A stretch of DNA of 12,670 bases from Gemmatimonadota bacterium (GTDB lineage Bacteria; Gemmatimonadota; Gemmatimonadetes; Gemmatimonadales; GWC2-71-9): assembly GCA_003220975.1 (NCBI GenBank), contig QHTX01000172.1:1-12670 (forward strand), in the 5' to 3' direction. Of the stretch, positions 5,600 to 12,464 are shown in pieces. The notes beneath the pieces were generated by a model that ran no database searches, was not told the DNA's origin, and was given only the letters and a program-made list of their open reading frames with translations. The translations under genes and the position numbers were made by a program. Position 1 is the stretch's first letter; each line of letters opens with the position of its first letter.

Positions 5600-7300
5600 A
5601 TGACCAGTCCCCCGGTCGATCGCCTCGAGGGCCTCGTGCAAGCGCTCGACCCCGCTTTCCGGCTCGACCAGGAGGTGGTAGTGTCGCCCGAGCGGGCGTT
5701 GTATCGCGCCTGGGACCGGATCCTCAAGCGCTACGTCGCCCTGCGGGTCCATCTGGTGCCGGACGCGCCCGGTCGCGCCTGGTTCCTGCGCGAGACGGAA
5801 ACGCTGGCGGCGCTCGACCACCCCGCGATCCGCCACGTGTATGCCGCCGGGATCGTCGGCCCCTTCGCCTACCGCACGGCGAACTGGATCGAGGGCGAGG
5901 GTCTCGCGGAGGCGCTGCGCCGCGGGCCACGCCCGATCCCGACCGCTCACGCGCTGGTGCGCGACCTGCTGGGCGCGCTCGAGCACGCGCACGCGCGCGG
6001 GGTGATCCTGCGGCGGATCGTCCCGATCGCGCTGATGCTCGAGCCGTCCGGCCGGTCCGTGATCACCGACCTGCGGTACGCCAACTGGTGCCTGCCGAAC
6101 GTGCCGCCGGAGGAGCGCGGGGCGGGCGGGGCGTTCGTCGCGCCGGAGATCCGGGCCGGGGCTCCCGGCGAGCCGGCGAGCGACGTGTACGCCGTCGCGG
6201 CGCTCGTCTACTGCGTCCTCACCGGCCAGGAGCCCGACGCCGACCCGGCCCGCATCGTGCCGCCGCGACGCCTCCGCCCGGCGATCCCGGCGGCGCTGGA
6301 GCGGGTGCTGCTGCGGGCGCTGCAGGCGCAGCCGAGCGCGCGATACTACACCGCGACGGAGATGCTCGAGGACTTCGTCAGCGACGCCGGCGTGTTCCAG
6401 GAGCCCGCCGCCACGCCGCAGGTCGCCGAGGCCGGCTACGAGGGGCGGCTGCGGCGGGCGCTGGGCGATGACTACGAGCTGCTCGAGGAGATCGGCTCGG
6501 GCGGGTTCGGACGCGTGTACCGCGCGCGCGATCTCGGGCTCGAGCGCGAGGTCGCGATCAAGGTGCTGCACCCGTCGTTCACGGCCGACCCCATGGTGAT
6601 GGAGCGGTTCCGGCGCGAGGCGCAGCTCGCCGCGCGGCTGCGCCATCCGAGCATCGTGAGCATCTACGACATTATGGGCCGCGCGGGGCTGCAGTGGTAC
6701 ACGATGGAGCTCGTACCGGGCGCCAACCTGGCGCAGCTCGTCGAGCGGCAGGGGCCGCTGTCGGTGGAGCAAACCGTGCGGCTGCTGGACCGGGGATTGT
6801 CCGCGCTCGAGCACGCCCACGCCCTAGGGCTGGTGCACCGGGACCTGAAACCCGAGAACATGCTGATCGAGCCGGACGGCCGGCTGCGCATCACGGACTT
6901 CGGGCTGGCGCTCGCGCTGCGCGGCGACGGCCGCTTCGGCGGCGCGACGTCGCGCAGCGGCACGCCCCAGTTCGCCGCGCCCGAGCAGCTGCTCGGCGAG
7001 AGGGTGGATCAGCGGGCAGACCTCTACTCGCTCGCCGCCGCGGCATACTTCGCGCTGCTCGGCCGCCCGCCGTTCGAGGGCTCCACGCCCGAGAGCGTGC
7101 TCGCCCGCCAGACGACCAACGACCTGCCGCCGCTGCACGCGGCGCGCGCCGAGGTGCCGCGGGAGCTGGAAGACGTGCTGCGCAAGGCGCTGGCGAGCGA
7201 TCCCGGCGCGCGCTACCCCAGCGCGACCGCGTTCCGCGAAGCGCTGCGCCGCTCGCGCGGCGTCCTGTTCCGGCTGCGGGCGCTGCTGCGCGGCGACTGA
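5600..7300 (+). CDS. tandem pseudokinase-Ser/Thr protein kinase, cytoplasmic
   Basis: A 566-residue Hanks-type kinase with two kinase folds and no membrane helix. The C-terminal domain (about 291-555) is complete: IGSGGFGRVY loop (298-307), VAIK K321, helix-C E340, HRDLKPEN with D415 and N420, DFG 433-435, GTP 454-456 and APE 460-462. The N-terminal domain (about 20-262) keeps the fold markers (D157, APE 181-183, YAVAALVYCVLTG) but has lost the catalytic ones: no glycine loop, R49 for the Lys, LRR (137-139) for HRD, A144 for the Asn, and DLR for DFG. It is therefore probably an inactive regulatory domain. The start at 5600 is chosen because the in-frame extension back to 4979 lies inside the YdjM-like gene and because TAGATT precedes it. 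It ends 10 bp from the convergent permease gene. The FHA protease is a candidate partner. Confidence 0.9.
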   Translation: MTSPPVDRLEGLVQALDPAFRLDQEVVVSPERALYRAWDRILKRYVALRVHLVPDAPGRAWFLRETETLAALDHPAIRHVYAAGIVGPFAYRTANWIEGEGLAEALRRGPRPIPTAHALVRDLLGALEHAHARGVILRRIVPIALMLEPSGRSVITDLRYANWCLPNVPPEERGAGGAFVAPEIRAGAPGEPASDVYAVAALVYCVLTGQEPDADPARIVPPRRLRPAIPAALERVLLRALQAQPSARYYTATEMLEDFVSDAGVFQEPAATPQVAEAGYEGRLRRALGDDYELLEEIGSGGFGRVYRARDLGLEREVAIKVLHPSFTADPMVMERFRREAQLAARLRHPSIVSIYDIMGRAGLQWYTMELVPGANLAQLVERQGPLSVEQTVRLLDRGLSALEHAHALGLVHRDLKPENMLIEPDGRLRITDFGLALALRGDGRFGGATSRSGTPQFAAPEQLLGERVDQRADLYSLAAAAYFALLGRPPFEGSTPESVLARQTTNDLPPLHAARAEVPRELEDVLRKALASDPGARYPSATAFREALRRSRGVLFRLRALLRGD

Positions 7301-7303
7301 CCG

Positions 7304-7318
7304 GGCGCCGCTAGCGCC
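7304..7318. terminator. short hairpin between convergent genes
   Basis: GGCGC-CGCTA-GCGCC, a perfect 5-bp stem, spans the 10-bp gap between the kinase and permease stop codons. There is no T-run on either side, so factor-independent termination is doubtful. Confidence 0.2.
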
Positions 7319-8345
7319 AGCGAAAGATCCGGAGCGCGACCCCGAAGCTCACGAGCCCCCAGGCCACCACGATCGCGAGCGGCGGCCCGAGCTGGGCGAG
7401 CGCGGTGCCGTCGATCATCACGGCGCGGAGCGCGTCGTTCAGCGCCGTGAGCGGCAGCGCCTTCACGAACGGCTGCATCGCGTCCGGAAAGCGGGCATAG
7501 GAGAAGAACGTGCCTGAGAGAATCCACATCGGCAGCATCACCAGATTCATGAGTCCCGAAACGGCTTCGATCGTGCGCGCGCGGCTCGCGACCAGCATGC
7601 CGAGGCCGGCGAACGACAGCGCACCGAGCGTGGTGATGAACCCGAGCGCTACAAACGAGCCGCGCACGCCGACGTGGAACATCCACCAGCCGAAGCCGAC
7701 CAGCGCCGCGATCTCGAGAAACAGGAACACCAGCCGCGACAGGACGAACGACAGGAGGTAGTGGCTCTTGCGCATCGGCGTCGCCATGTAGCGCTTCAGC
7801 AGCTTCTTGGTGCGCGCCTGCACGACCGAGAAGCCCACCCCCCACAGGCCGCTTCCCATGAGGTTCATGCCGAGAAGGCCGGGGATGAGGAAATCGATGT
7901 AGCGCGACCCCGGCTCCGTGACGCGCTCGTCGCGCACCACCGCGGGATCGGCCCGGCCATGCGCGCGCTGCACCGCCGCGTCCACCTCGAGGCGCGCGAG
8001 GCGGCTCTCGGTGCGGGTCGAGTCGTAGCGGTATACGATCGGATCGCCCGGCAGCACACCGAGGGCGACGCGCCCGGTGCGGAGCGCGAGCCGCGCCTCC
8101 CCCGAGTCGAGCACGGTAACGGCGAGGCCGGGGGCTCCCCTCCGCAGCGCCGCCGCGAGCGCGCTGTCTCCTGGCCCCCGCAGCACCGCCACCCGCAGCT
8201 CGCCCGGCCCCCGGTTGCGGAACGCAATGCCGAGCGCGAAGGCGAGCACGATGGGAAACCCGAAGACCCAGAAGATCGCCTCCGGCTCGCGGTAGAACTC
8301 GCGCATCCGGGCAAGGGTGAGCTGCCCCAGCGGGTGATCACGCAT
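7311..8345 (-). CDS. ABC-2 type transporter permease
   Basis: Membrane half of an exporter paired with the ATPase encoded just upstream. It has 344 residues: a cytoplasmic N-terminus (ARMREFYREPEAIFW), helix 1 (about 24-42), an extracytoplasmic domain (about 45-148), then five more helices (about 150-172, 197-219, 229-253, 262-284, 319-341). The FLIPGLLGMNLMGSGLWGVGF and RTKKLLKRYMATPMRKSHYLL stretches are typical of ABC-2 permeases of drug and polysaccharide exporters. The ATG at 8345 has GGGAGG 10 nt upstream and overlaps the ATPase stop by 8 nt. The longer reading frame upstream is the shifted ATPase gene. The cargo cannot be told from sequence. Confidence 0.87.
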   Translation of the reverse strand: MRDHPLGQLTLARMREFYREPEAIFWVFGFPIVLAFALGIAFRNRGPGELRVAVLRGPGDSALAAALRRGAPGLAVTVLDSGEARLALRTGRVALGVLPGDPIVYRYDSTRTESRLARLEVDAAVQRAHGRADPAVVRDERVTEPGSRYIDFLIPGLLGMNLMGSGLWGVGFSVVQARTKKLLKRYMATPMRKSHYLLSFVLSRLVFLFLEIAALVGFGWWMFHVGVRGSFVALGFITTLGALSFAGLGMLVASRARTIEAVSGLMNLVMLPMWILSGTFFSYARFPDAMQPFVKALPLTALNDALRAVMIDGTALAQLGPPLAIVVAWGLVSFGVALRIFRWR

Positions 8346-9285
8346 CGCGCAGCTGCCTCCCGGTGAGCGCCACGAAAACGTCCTCGAGCGTGGCGTGGTG
8401 GGTGGCGAGCAGCGACAGCTCCGCGCCGCGCCGTTCGAGCAGGGCGAGCAACGCGGGCACGGCGCGGTGCACCTCCGCGACGGTGAGCGCGACGCGATCG
8501 GGTCCGAGGCGCACGGTGCGCACGCCGGGCAGCGCCGCGAGGTCTTCCGGCGGCGGCGCCGCCCCAGGGCGGCCCGTGCCGTCCGCGAGCGCGAACTCGA
8601 CGACGTGCTCCGCGCCGAGCGAGGCGATGAGCGCGCGCGGCGTGTCGAGCGCAATCACTTTGCCATGGTCCATGATCGCCACGCGATCGCACAACCGCTC
8701 GGCTTCCTCCATGTAGTGCGTCGTCAGCAACACCGTGCCGCCCGCCGCCCGGAAGCGGCTGATCACGTCCCACAGCTGGCGCCGCGACTGCGGGTCGAGC
8801 CCGGTGGTGGGCTCGTCCAAGAACAGGAGCTCCGGCCGGGACACGAGCGCGCACGCCACCGCGAGCCGCTGCTTCTGCCCGCCCGAGAGCTTGCCCACCC
8901 ACGCCCGCCGTTTCTCCTCGAGCTCGACCAGAGCCAGCACCTCGTCGACGGAGTGCGACGCGCGGTAGAACGAGCGGAACAGCCGGACGGTCTCCTCTAC
9001 CGTCAGCTTGTCGGCGAGCTGGGTCTCCTGGAGCTGGATGCCCAGGCGCTCACGCAGCGCCCGCGCCTCCGCCCCGTCGGTCCAGCGCCGCCCGAGCACC
9101 TCCACCTCCCCGGCGTCGGGCACGGTGAGACCCTCGAGAATCTCGATGGTGGTGGTCTTGCCGGCGCCGTTCGGCCCGAGCAGGCCGAAGCACTCCCCCG
9201 TCTCGACCGCGAGGTCAATCCCCGCCACGGCCACGACCTCGCCGTAGCGCTTCACGAGCTGGGCGCAGCGAATGGCAGGGAACAC
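8338..9285 (-). CDS. ABC transporter ATP-binding protein, DrrA/NodI-like
   Basis: Cytoplasmic ATPase of 315 residues driving the adjacent ABC-2 permease. Walker A GPNGAGKT (37-44), Q-loop QLQET (84-88), signature LSGGQ (133-137), Walker B LLFLDE (153-158) and the switch histidine H190 are all intact. A C-terminal extension (about 215-315) ending in ATLEDVFVALTGR is the usual tail of DrrA/CcmA-type exporter ATPases. The start is a GTG at 9285, one nucleotide after the stop of the upstream gene, with no clear ribosome binding site of its own, so translation is probably coupled. The family includes antibiotic, lipid and polysaccharide exporters; the substrate is unknown. Confidence 0.92.
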   Translation of the reverse strand: MFPAIRCAQLVKRYGEVVAVAGIDLAVETGECFGLLGPNGAGKTTTIEILEGLTVPDAGEVEVLGRRWTDGAEARALRERLGIQLQETQLADKLTVEETVRLFRSFYRASHSVDEVLALVELEEKRRAWVGKLSGGQKQRLAVACALVSRPELLFLDEPTTGLDPQSRRQLWDVISRFRAAGGTVLLTTHYMEEAERLCDRVAIMDHGKVIALDTPRALIASLGAEHVVEFALADGTGRPGAAPPPEDLAALPGVRTVRLGPDRVALTVAEVHRAVPALLALLERRGAELSLLATHHATLEDVFVALTGRQLRDA

Positions 9286-9286
9286 G

Positions 9287-9655
9287 TCAGGCTGGTTTCT
9301 TCGGCTCCGGCGTCATCGCCTGCTTCAGCGCCTGGTCGAGCTGGATGTACAAGCTGCTCACGCCCTCGGTGAGCCCACGGAGCTTCATGTTGATGCCGCC
9401 GCCGCGCCCCGCCATCACGGACATCGCGCCGGCCACGTCGCCGATGGTCCCGATGTTCGCGGTGAGCGCGCGTTGCCGCATCTGCGAGGTCTCTTTCGCG
9501 ATCCGCTCGCACAAGTGCTGGACGGTGTGCGTCGCGGCGGCGCGGTTCGCCTCGAGCTCGGCGACCAGGTGCTTCACGACGTCGACGGTCCGCTGAAACT
9601 CGTGGATCTCCTCGATGCGGCGCAGCTGCTCGGGGCTGAATTTCTGCTGCGCCAT
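9287..9655 (-). CDS. 122-residue helical protein of unknown function in the exporter operon
   Basis: I do not recognise this protein. It is soluble-looking, with no signal peptide or membrane helix. An N-terminal helix (5-38, PEQLRRIEEIHEFQRTVDVV) and a second amphipathic helix (39-64) are followed by a small Gly/Ala/Met-rich hinge (70-88, MSVMAGRGGG). A third helix (90-113) and a Pro/Lys tail end the protein. Heptad-like hydrophobic spacing suggests a coiled coil or helical bundle. The ATG at 9655 lies 8 nt after the phosphatase stop, and the TGA is 1 nt before the ATPase GTG, so it is translated within the same operon. It may be an accessory of the exporter; this rests on position only. Confidence 0.7.
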   Translation of the reverse strand: MAQQKFSPEQLRRIEEIHEFQRTVDVVKHLVAELEANRAAATHTVQHLCERIAKETSQMRQRALTANIGTIGDVAGAMSVMAGRGGGINMKLRGLTEGVSSLYIQLDQALKQAMTPEPKKPA

Positions 9656-9663
9656 GGGCGCGC

Positions 9664-10770
9664 TCAGGGCTTGCCGTCGAGCGCTTCGGCCAACACGCGG
9701 CCGTCCAGCGGCTCGGCGGGAGTGAGATCGAGCAGCCGGGCGAGCGTCGGGGCGATGTCCACCGTGTTGACCCGCCCGTCGTAGGCGCCGCGCTTCACGC
9801 CGCGCCCGAAGAGCAGCAACGGCACGTGCGCGTCCAGGTCCGACGGCTGTCCGTGCATCGCGATCGCCGGCCCGTTCGCGTAGCCCCACACGGCATAGGG
9901 CTTGAGCGTCACGACGAGCTCGACCCCTGCATCAGGCGGAACCTGATGCACCCAGCGGCGCACCACGGCGTCGGTCGTGTCGCGCCGTGCCAGGTCGGCG
10001 GGCCGGTCGACCCGCGCCACGCCGGGCAGGGCGCGCAACCGCGCTGCCACGCCTGCGAGCACGCTGTCCACGTCCACCCCCTGGGCCGCGAGCTTGGCGC
10101 GATCGGCGAGCACCAGCAGGCCGGTATCGAACTGGAGCCAGGCGGCGCCGCCGACGCGCCCGTCCAGCGCGGCGTTGACGCTGTCGAGGATGCTGTCCGG
10201 GACGACGCGCACGGCGCTGGGGTGGCCCAGCGCCCGGGAGCGCTCGGGAAACGGCGTCACACCGTGATCCGCCGTCAACACGACCAGCACGTTCTCCTTG
10301 CCGTAGCGCACGAACAGCTGCTGCAGGAACCAGCCGAGGTAACGGTCGAGCCGCAGCACCTGGTCGTGGATCTCGCGCGAGTCGGGCCCGTAGGCGTGCC
10401 CCACGGCGTCCGTCGTGGAGAGGCTGACGGCCAGCAGGTCGGTCGCGCCGCGACCCCCCAGGCCGAGCGCCCGCACGCCCTCCAGCGCGAACGCGAGCGT
10501 GAGCGAGTCCATCGCGGGAATCCCCGCAAACGCCACCGCCGCCACCGTGCTGTCGGCAGGCAGGAGGTGCGGGAAGGTGACGTCCCGGCCGCCGTTCTCG
10601 TATGGCTCGCTGTCCGGCTCGGGATAGGCGCGCTCGGGCAGGAGCAGGGTCCAGCCGCTCGCGGCCGCCCGAAACGGAATGCGGCGCGCGTTGAACTCGC
10701 GCACCCACAGCGGGAGCGAGTCGGCGTAGTAGCGACTGGTCGTGAAGAACCCCGACTGGTACCAGTACAC
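9664..10770 (-). CDS. C-terminal fragment of the PafA-like phosphatase
   Basis: 368 codons directly after the TAG; the first, GTG at 10770, could serve as a start but has no ribosome binding site. It begins YWYQSGFFTTSRYYADSLPLWV, a typical mid-family stretch, so this is not a natural N-terminus. It carries metal ligands D121 and H125 (TDAVGH), D168 and H169 (TADHG) and H306 (MHG, with DAHVPLLLFG following). Alone it lacks a signal peptide, the nucleophile and the first Asp. It ends 8 nt before the 122-residue gene. Confidence 0.65.
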   Translation of the reverse strand: MYWYQSGFFTTSRYYADSLPLWVREFNARRIPFRAAASGWTLLLPERAYPEPDSEPYENGGRDVTFPHLLPADSTVAAVAFAGIPAMDSLTLAFALEGVRALGLGGRGATDLLAVSLSTTDAVGHAYGPDSREIHDQVLRLDRYLGWFLQQLFVRYGKENVLVVLTADHGVTPFPERSRALGHPSAVRVVPDSILDSVNAALDGRVGGAAWLQFDTGLLVLADRAKLAAQGVDVDSVLAGVAARLRALPGVARVDRPADLARRDTTDAVVRRWVHQVPPDAGVELVVTLKPYAVWGYANGPAIAMHGQPSDLDAHVPLLLFGRGVKRGAYDGRVNTVDIAPTLARLLDLTPAEPLDGRVLAEALDGKP

Positions 10771-11220
10771 CTACTGGCGCGCGCGCCCGATCGGCAGGAT
10801 TGCGCCGCGGTCCTTGCGCGACACCGACAGCGCGCGCGCCTTCGGCTCCGCGGCCTGCAGCCAGTCGAACAGCTCGGTGCCCCGGAAGCGCGCGGGCGAA
10901 GCGCCCGGCCCGACGATGCCGATGAGCGGCGCCGCCGAGTCCTGGACGCCCGCGGTGTTCCGGATGATGCCGGTGTGGGCCGGCCAGCGGCCCGACAGAA
11001 TCGTGGAATGCCCCGGCGCGGTCTCGGTGACGGCGTGATCCTGGTAGGCCTCGGTGAAGTCGGCCCCCTGCTTCACGAGCATCGCCAGCCCGCCGTTGAG
11101 CTGCGTGCGGTAGCGGTCGAGGTAATCCCGCCGCAGCTGGTCCACGGTGATGACGACCACGAGCTTGGGCTGGGGTGCGTGCCCGGCGCCGGACAGGAGC
11201 AGCAGGAGCGTTCGTAGCAT
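10771..11220 (-). CDS. N-terminal fragment of the PafA-like phosphatase
   Basis: 149 residues up to the TAG. A short hydrophobic leader (MLRTLLLLLSGAGHA) suggests export. The fragment holds the first metal Asp (D27), the nucleophile T67 in TAPGHSTILSG, N88 and the SRKDRGAILP substrate-binding motif. It lacks the remaining metal ligands, so it cannot be active alone. The start at 11220 lies 23 nt after the MFS stop and has a TATTTT box 6 nt upstream. Confidence 0.6.
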   Translation of the reverse strand: MLRTLLLLLSGAGHAPQPKLVVVITVDQLRRDYLDRYRTQLNGGLAMLVKQGADFTEAYQDHAVTETAPGHSTILSGRWPAHTGIIRNTAGVQDSAAPLIGIVGPGASPARFRGTELFDWLQAAEPKARALSVSRKDRGAILPIGRARQ

Positions 11221-11226
11221 GGGCGA

Positions 11227-11232
11227 AAAATA
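11227..11232 (-). promoter_or_regulatory. TATTTT -10-like box before the phosphatase start
   Basis: On the minus strand TATTTT ends 6 nt before the ATG at 11220, with only TCGCCC between and no ribosome binding site. This resembles the leaderless starts at 4234 and 5600, although coupling to MFS translation is an alternative. Confidence 0.3.
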
Positions 11233-11247
11233 GTCAGAAATAGTCAG
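11228..11247. repeat. exact tandem duplication of a 10-bp unit
   Basis: AAATAGTCAG occurs twice head to tail (11228-11237 and 11238-11247). On the minus strand each copy reads CTGACTATTT. The upstream copy carries the TGA stop of the MFS gene, and both carry a TATTT core just before the phosphatase start. Confidence 0.8.
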
Positions 11248-12464
11248 GCGGTGACCGCTACTGGAGCCTCACGCCGCTCCCGGAAGGCGAGCAGGCCCGC
11301 GACCGCCACGATGCCGGCGGCCAGCAGGAACGGGACACCGTGGCCGAATCCGTCGAACAGGAGGGTCGCGCCGACCGGACCTACGATGCTGGTGATCCCC
11401 CGGAACGTCTGCTGCGCCCCCATGACCAGACCGAACTCGTGCTTGGCGGTGCGCTGGCTGACGAGCGACGTGGACGCGGGAAAGAGCAGGGCCGTTCCCA
11501 TCGGGACGAGGGCCAGGAAGACGATGAAGAGCGCCATCGCCGGGCCGCCCGGCATCAGCGCCGCGGGAACCGGCATCAGCGCGAGGCCGAGGCCCAGCAA
11601 CACCGTGCCGATCTGCATAGTGCGCACCTCACCGAATCGGTCGTTGAACCATCCGACCAGCGAAAAGCGCATGAGCACGCCGACAATCCCGAAAACCGGA
11701 AAGAAGTATCCGATCGTGTCCTCGGTGACGGCGTACGTGTCCTTCAGGTACAGGGCGAGCACGCCGATGACCACGTTGAGCGCCAGCATCCCCACCACGT
11801 AGATCCAGATCACCCGATGCGCCGGGGTGGCCGGGTGTCGCACAATCTCCCACAGGGCCTGCCGCACCGGGCGCGCCTCCGTCGAACGGTGACGGCCGCT
11901 GTCCGTCAGCGCGGGCCCGTCCGAGACGCGCGACTCGGGGAGCCACTTCCAGGCGAAGTAGACGTTGATCAACACCAGGACGGCCGCGACCACGCCGGGG
12001 ACCTCGGTGCCGAAGTGATGCGCGCGCGAGCCGATGATCGGCCCGACGACCACGCCCGCGCTCGTCGCTGCGGAGAGCCATCCCAGCGCCTTCGCCCGTT
12101 CGGCCGGCGCCATCGTGTCCGCCACGTAGGCCTGAGCGACGCCGGTGGTCCCGCCGCCGAGGCCCTGCACGACACGAGACGCGAACAGGAGCCAGAGCGT
12201 GTTCGCAAACCCGAAGATCAGGTAGGCGAACGCCGACGCGCCCAGTCCGACGATCATCGCGGGCCGCCGCCCATACCGATCGGAAAACCTTCCCCAAACA
12301 GGCGAGGAGACCAACTGCGCGACGGCGAAGGACGCGATCAGCGGTCCTACCATCCACTCCCGCGCGTGCAGGTGCACCGCGTAGAACGGCATCAGCGGCG
12401 CGACGAGCATCAGGCCCAGGATGTCCACGAAGCACACCGCCATGAGCACCGAGAGCCGCTTCAT
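11244..12464 (-). CDS. MFS efflux transporter, TetA-like
   Basis: A 406-residue, 12-helix major facilitator in the cytoplasmic membrane, probably an H+-driven exporter of small molecules. Helix 1 contains CFVDILGLMLVAPLMPFYA, and loop 2-3 has motif A (GRFSDRYGRRP, 58-68). Helix 4 and 5 motifs follow (ASRVVQGLGGG; GWLSAATSAGVVVGPIIG), the latter resembling the antiporter motif C region. A charged central loop (about 180-215) divides two six-helix halves. This architecture fits the TetA/Bcr drug:H+ antiporter group; the substrate cannot be named. GGAG 7 nt before the ATG at 12464 sets the start, and that ATG overlaps the TGA of the ABC permease gene (ATGA), so the two are cotranslated. Confidence 0.87.
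   Translation of the reverse strand: MKRLSVLMAVCFVDILGLMLVAPLMPFYAVHLHAREWMVGPLIASFAVAQLVSSPVWGRFSDRYGRRPAMIVGLGASAFAYLIFGFANTLWLLFASRVVQGLGGGTTGVAQAYVADTMAPAERAKALGWLSAATSAGVVVGPIIGSRAHHFGTEVPGVVAAVLVLINVYFAWKWLPESRVSDGPALTDSGRHRSTEARPVRQALWEIVRHPATPAHRVIWIYVVGMLALNVVIGVLALYLKDTYAVTEDTIGYFFPVFGIVGVLMRFSLVGWFNDRFGEVRTMQIGTVLLGLGLALMPVPAALMPGGPAMALFIVFLALVPMGTALLFPASTSLVSQRTAKHEFGLVMGAQQTFRGITSIVGPVGATLLFDGFGHGVPFLLAAGIVAVAGLLAFRERREAPVAVTA

Larger units (their letters stand above)
9664..11220 (-). pseudogene. PafA-like alkaline phosphatase/phosphodiesterase interrupted by an in-frame TAG
   Basis: Secreted alkaline-phosphatase-superfamily enzyme hydrolysing phosphate esters. 11220 to 9664 is one reading frame of 519 codons, about PafA length, broken only by TAG at 10773-10771 (codon 150). 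Both sides carry the family's active site in order: metal D27 (TVDQLRRDYL), nucleophile T67 (TAPGH), N88, K136-D137-R138 (SRKDRGAI), then after the stop TDAVGH, TADHG and HG...DAHVPLL. The spacing of 21 from T67 to N88 equals T79 to N100 of PafA. Nothing else is damaged, so the stop is recent, a sequencing or assembly error, or read through. TAG is the normal stop of genes ending at 1419, 3735 and 7311, so code reassignment is unlikely. Confidence 0.75.

Noticed and set aside
5291..6820. Long minus-strand open frame of 509 codons
   Set aside because: It is an antisense shadow of the kinase gene in high-GC DNA. Only its last 80 codons, from the ATG at 5533, show the DRR pattern.
10771..10773. 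TAG reassigned to an amino acid in this organism
   Set aside because: TAG terminates the genes ending at 1419, 3735 and 7311, where no extended homologous sequence follows.
9826..11217. Plus-strand open frame of 463 codons
   Set aside because: It is an antisense shadow of the phosphatase gene, with no domain motifs and His/Arg/Gln/Val-rich shadow composition.
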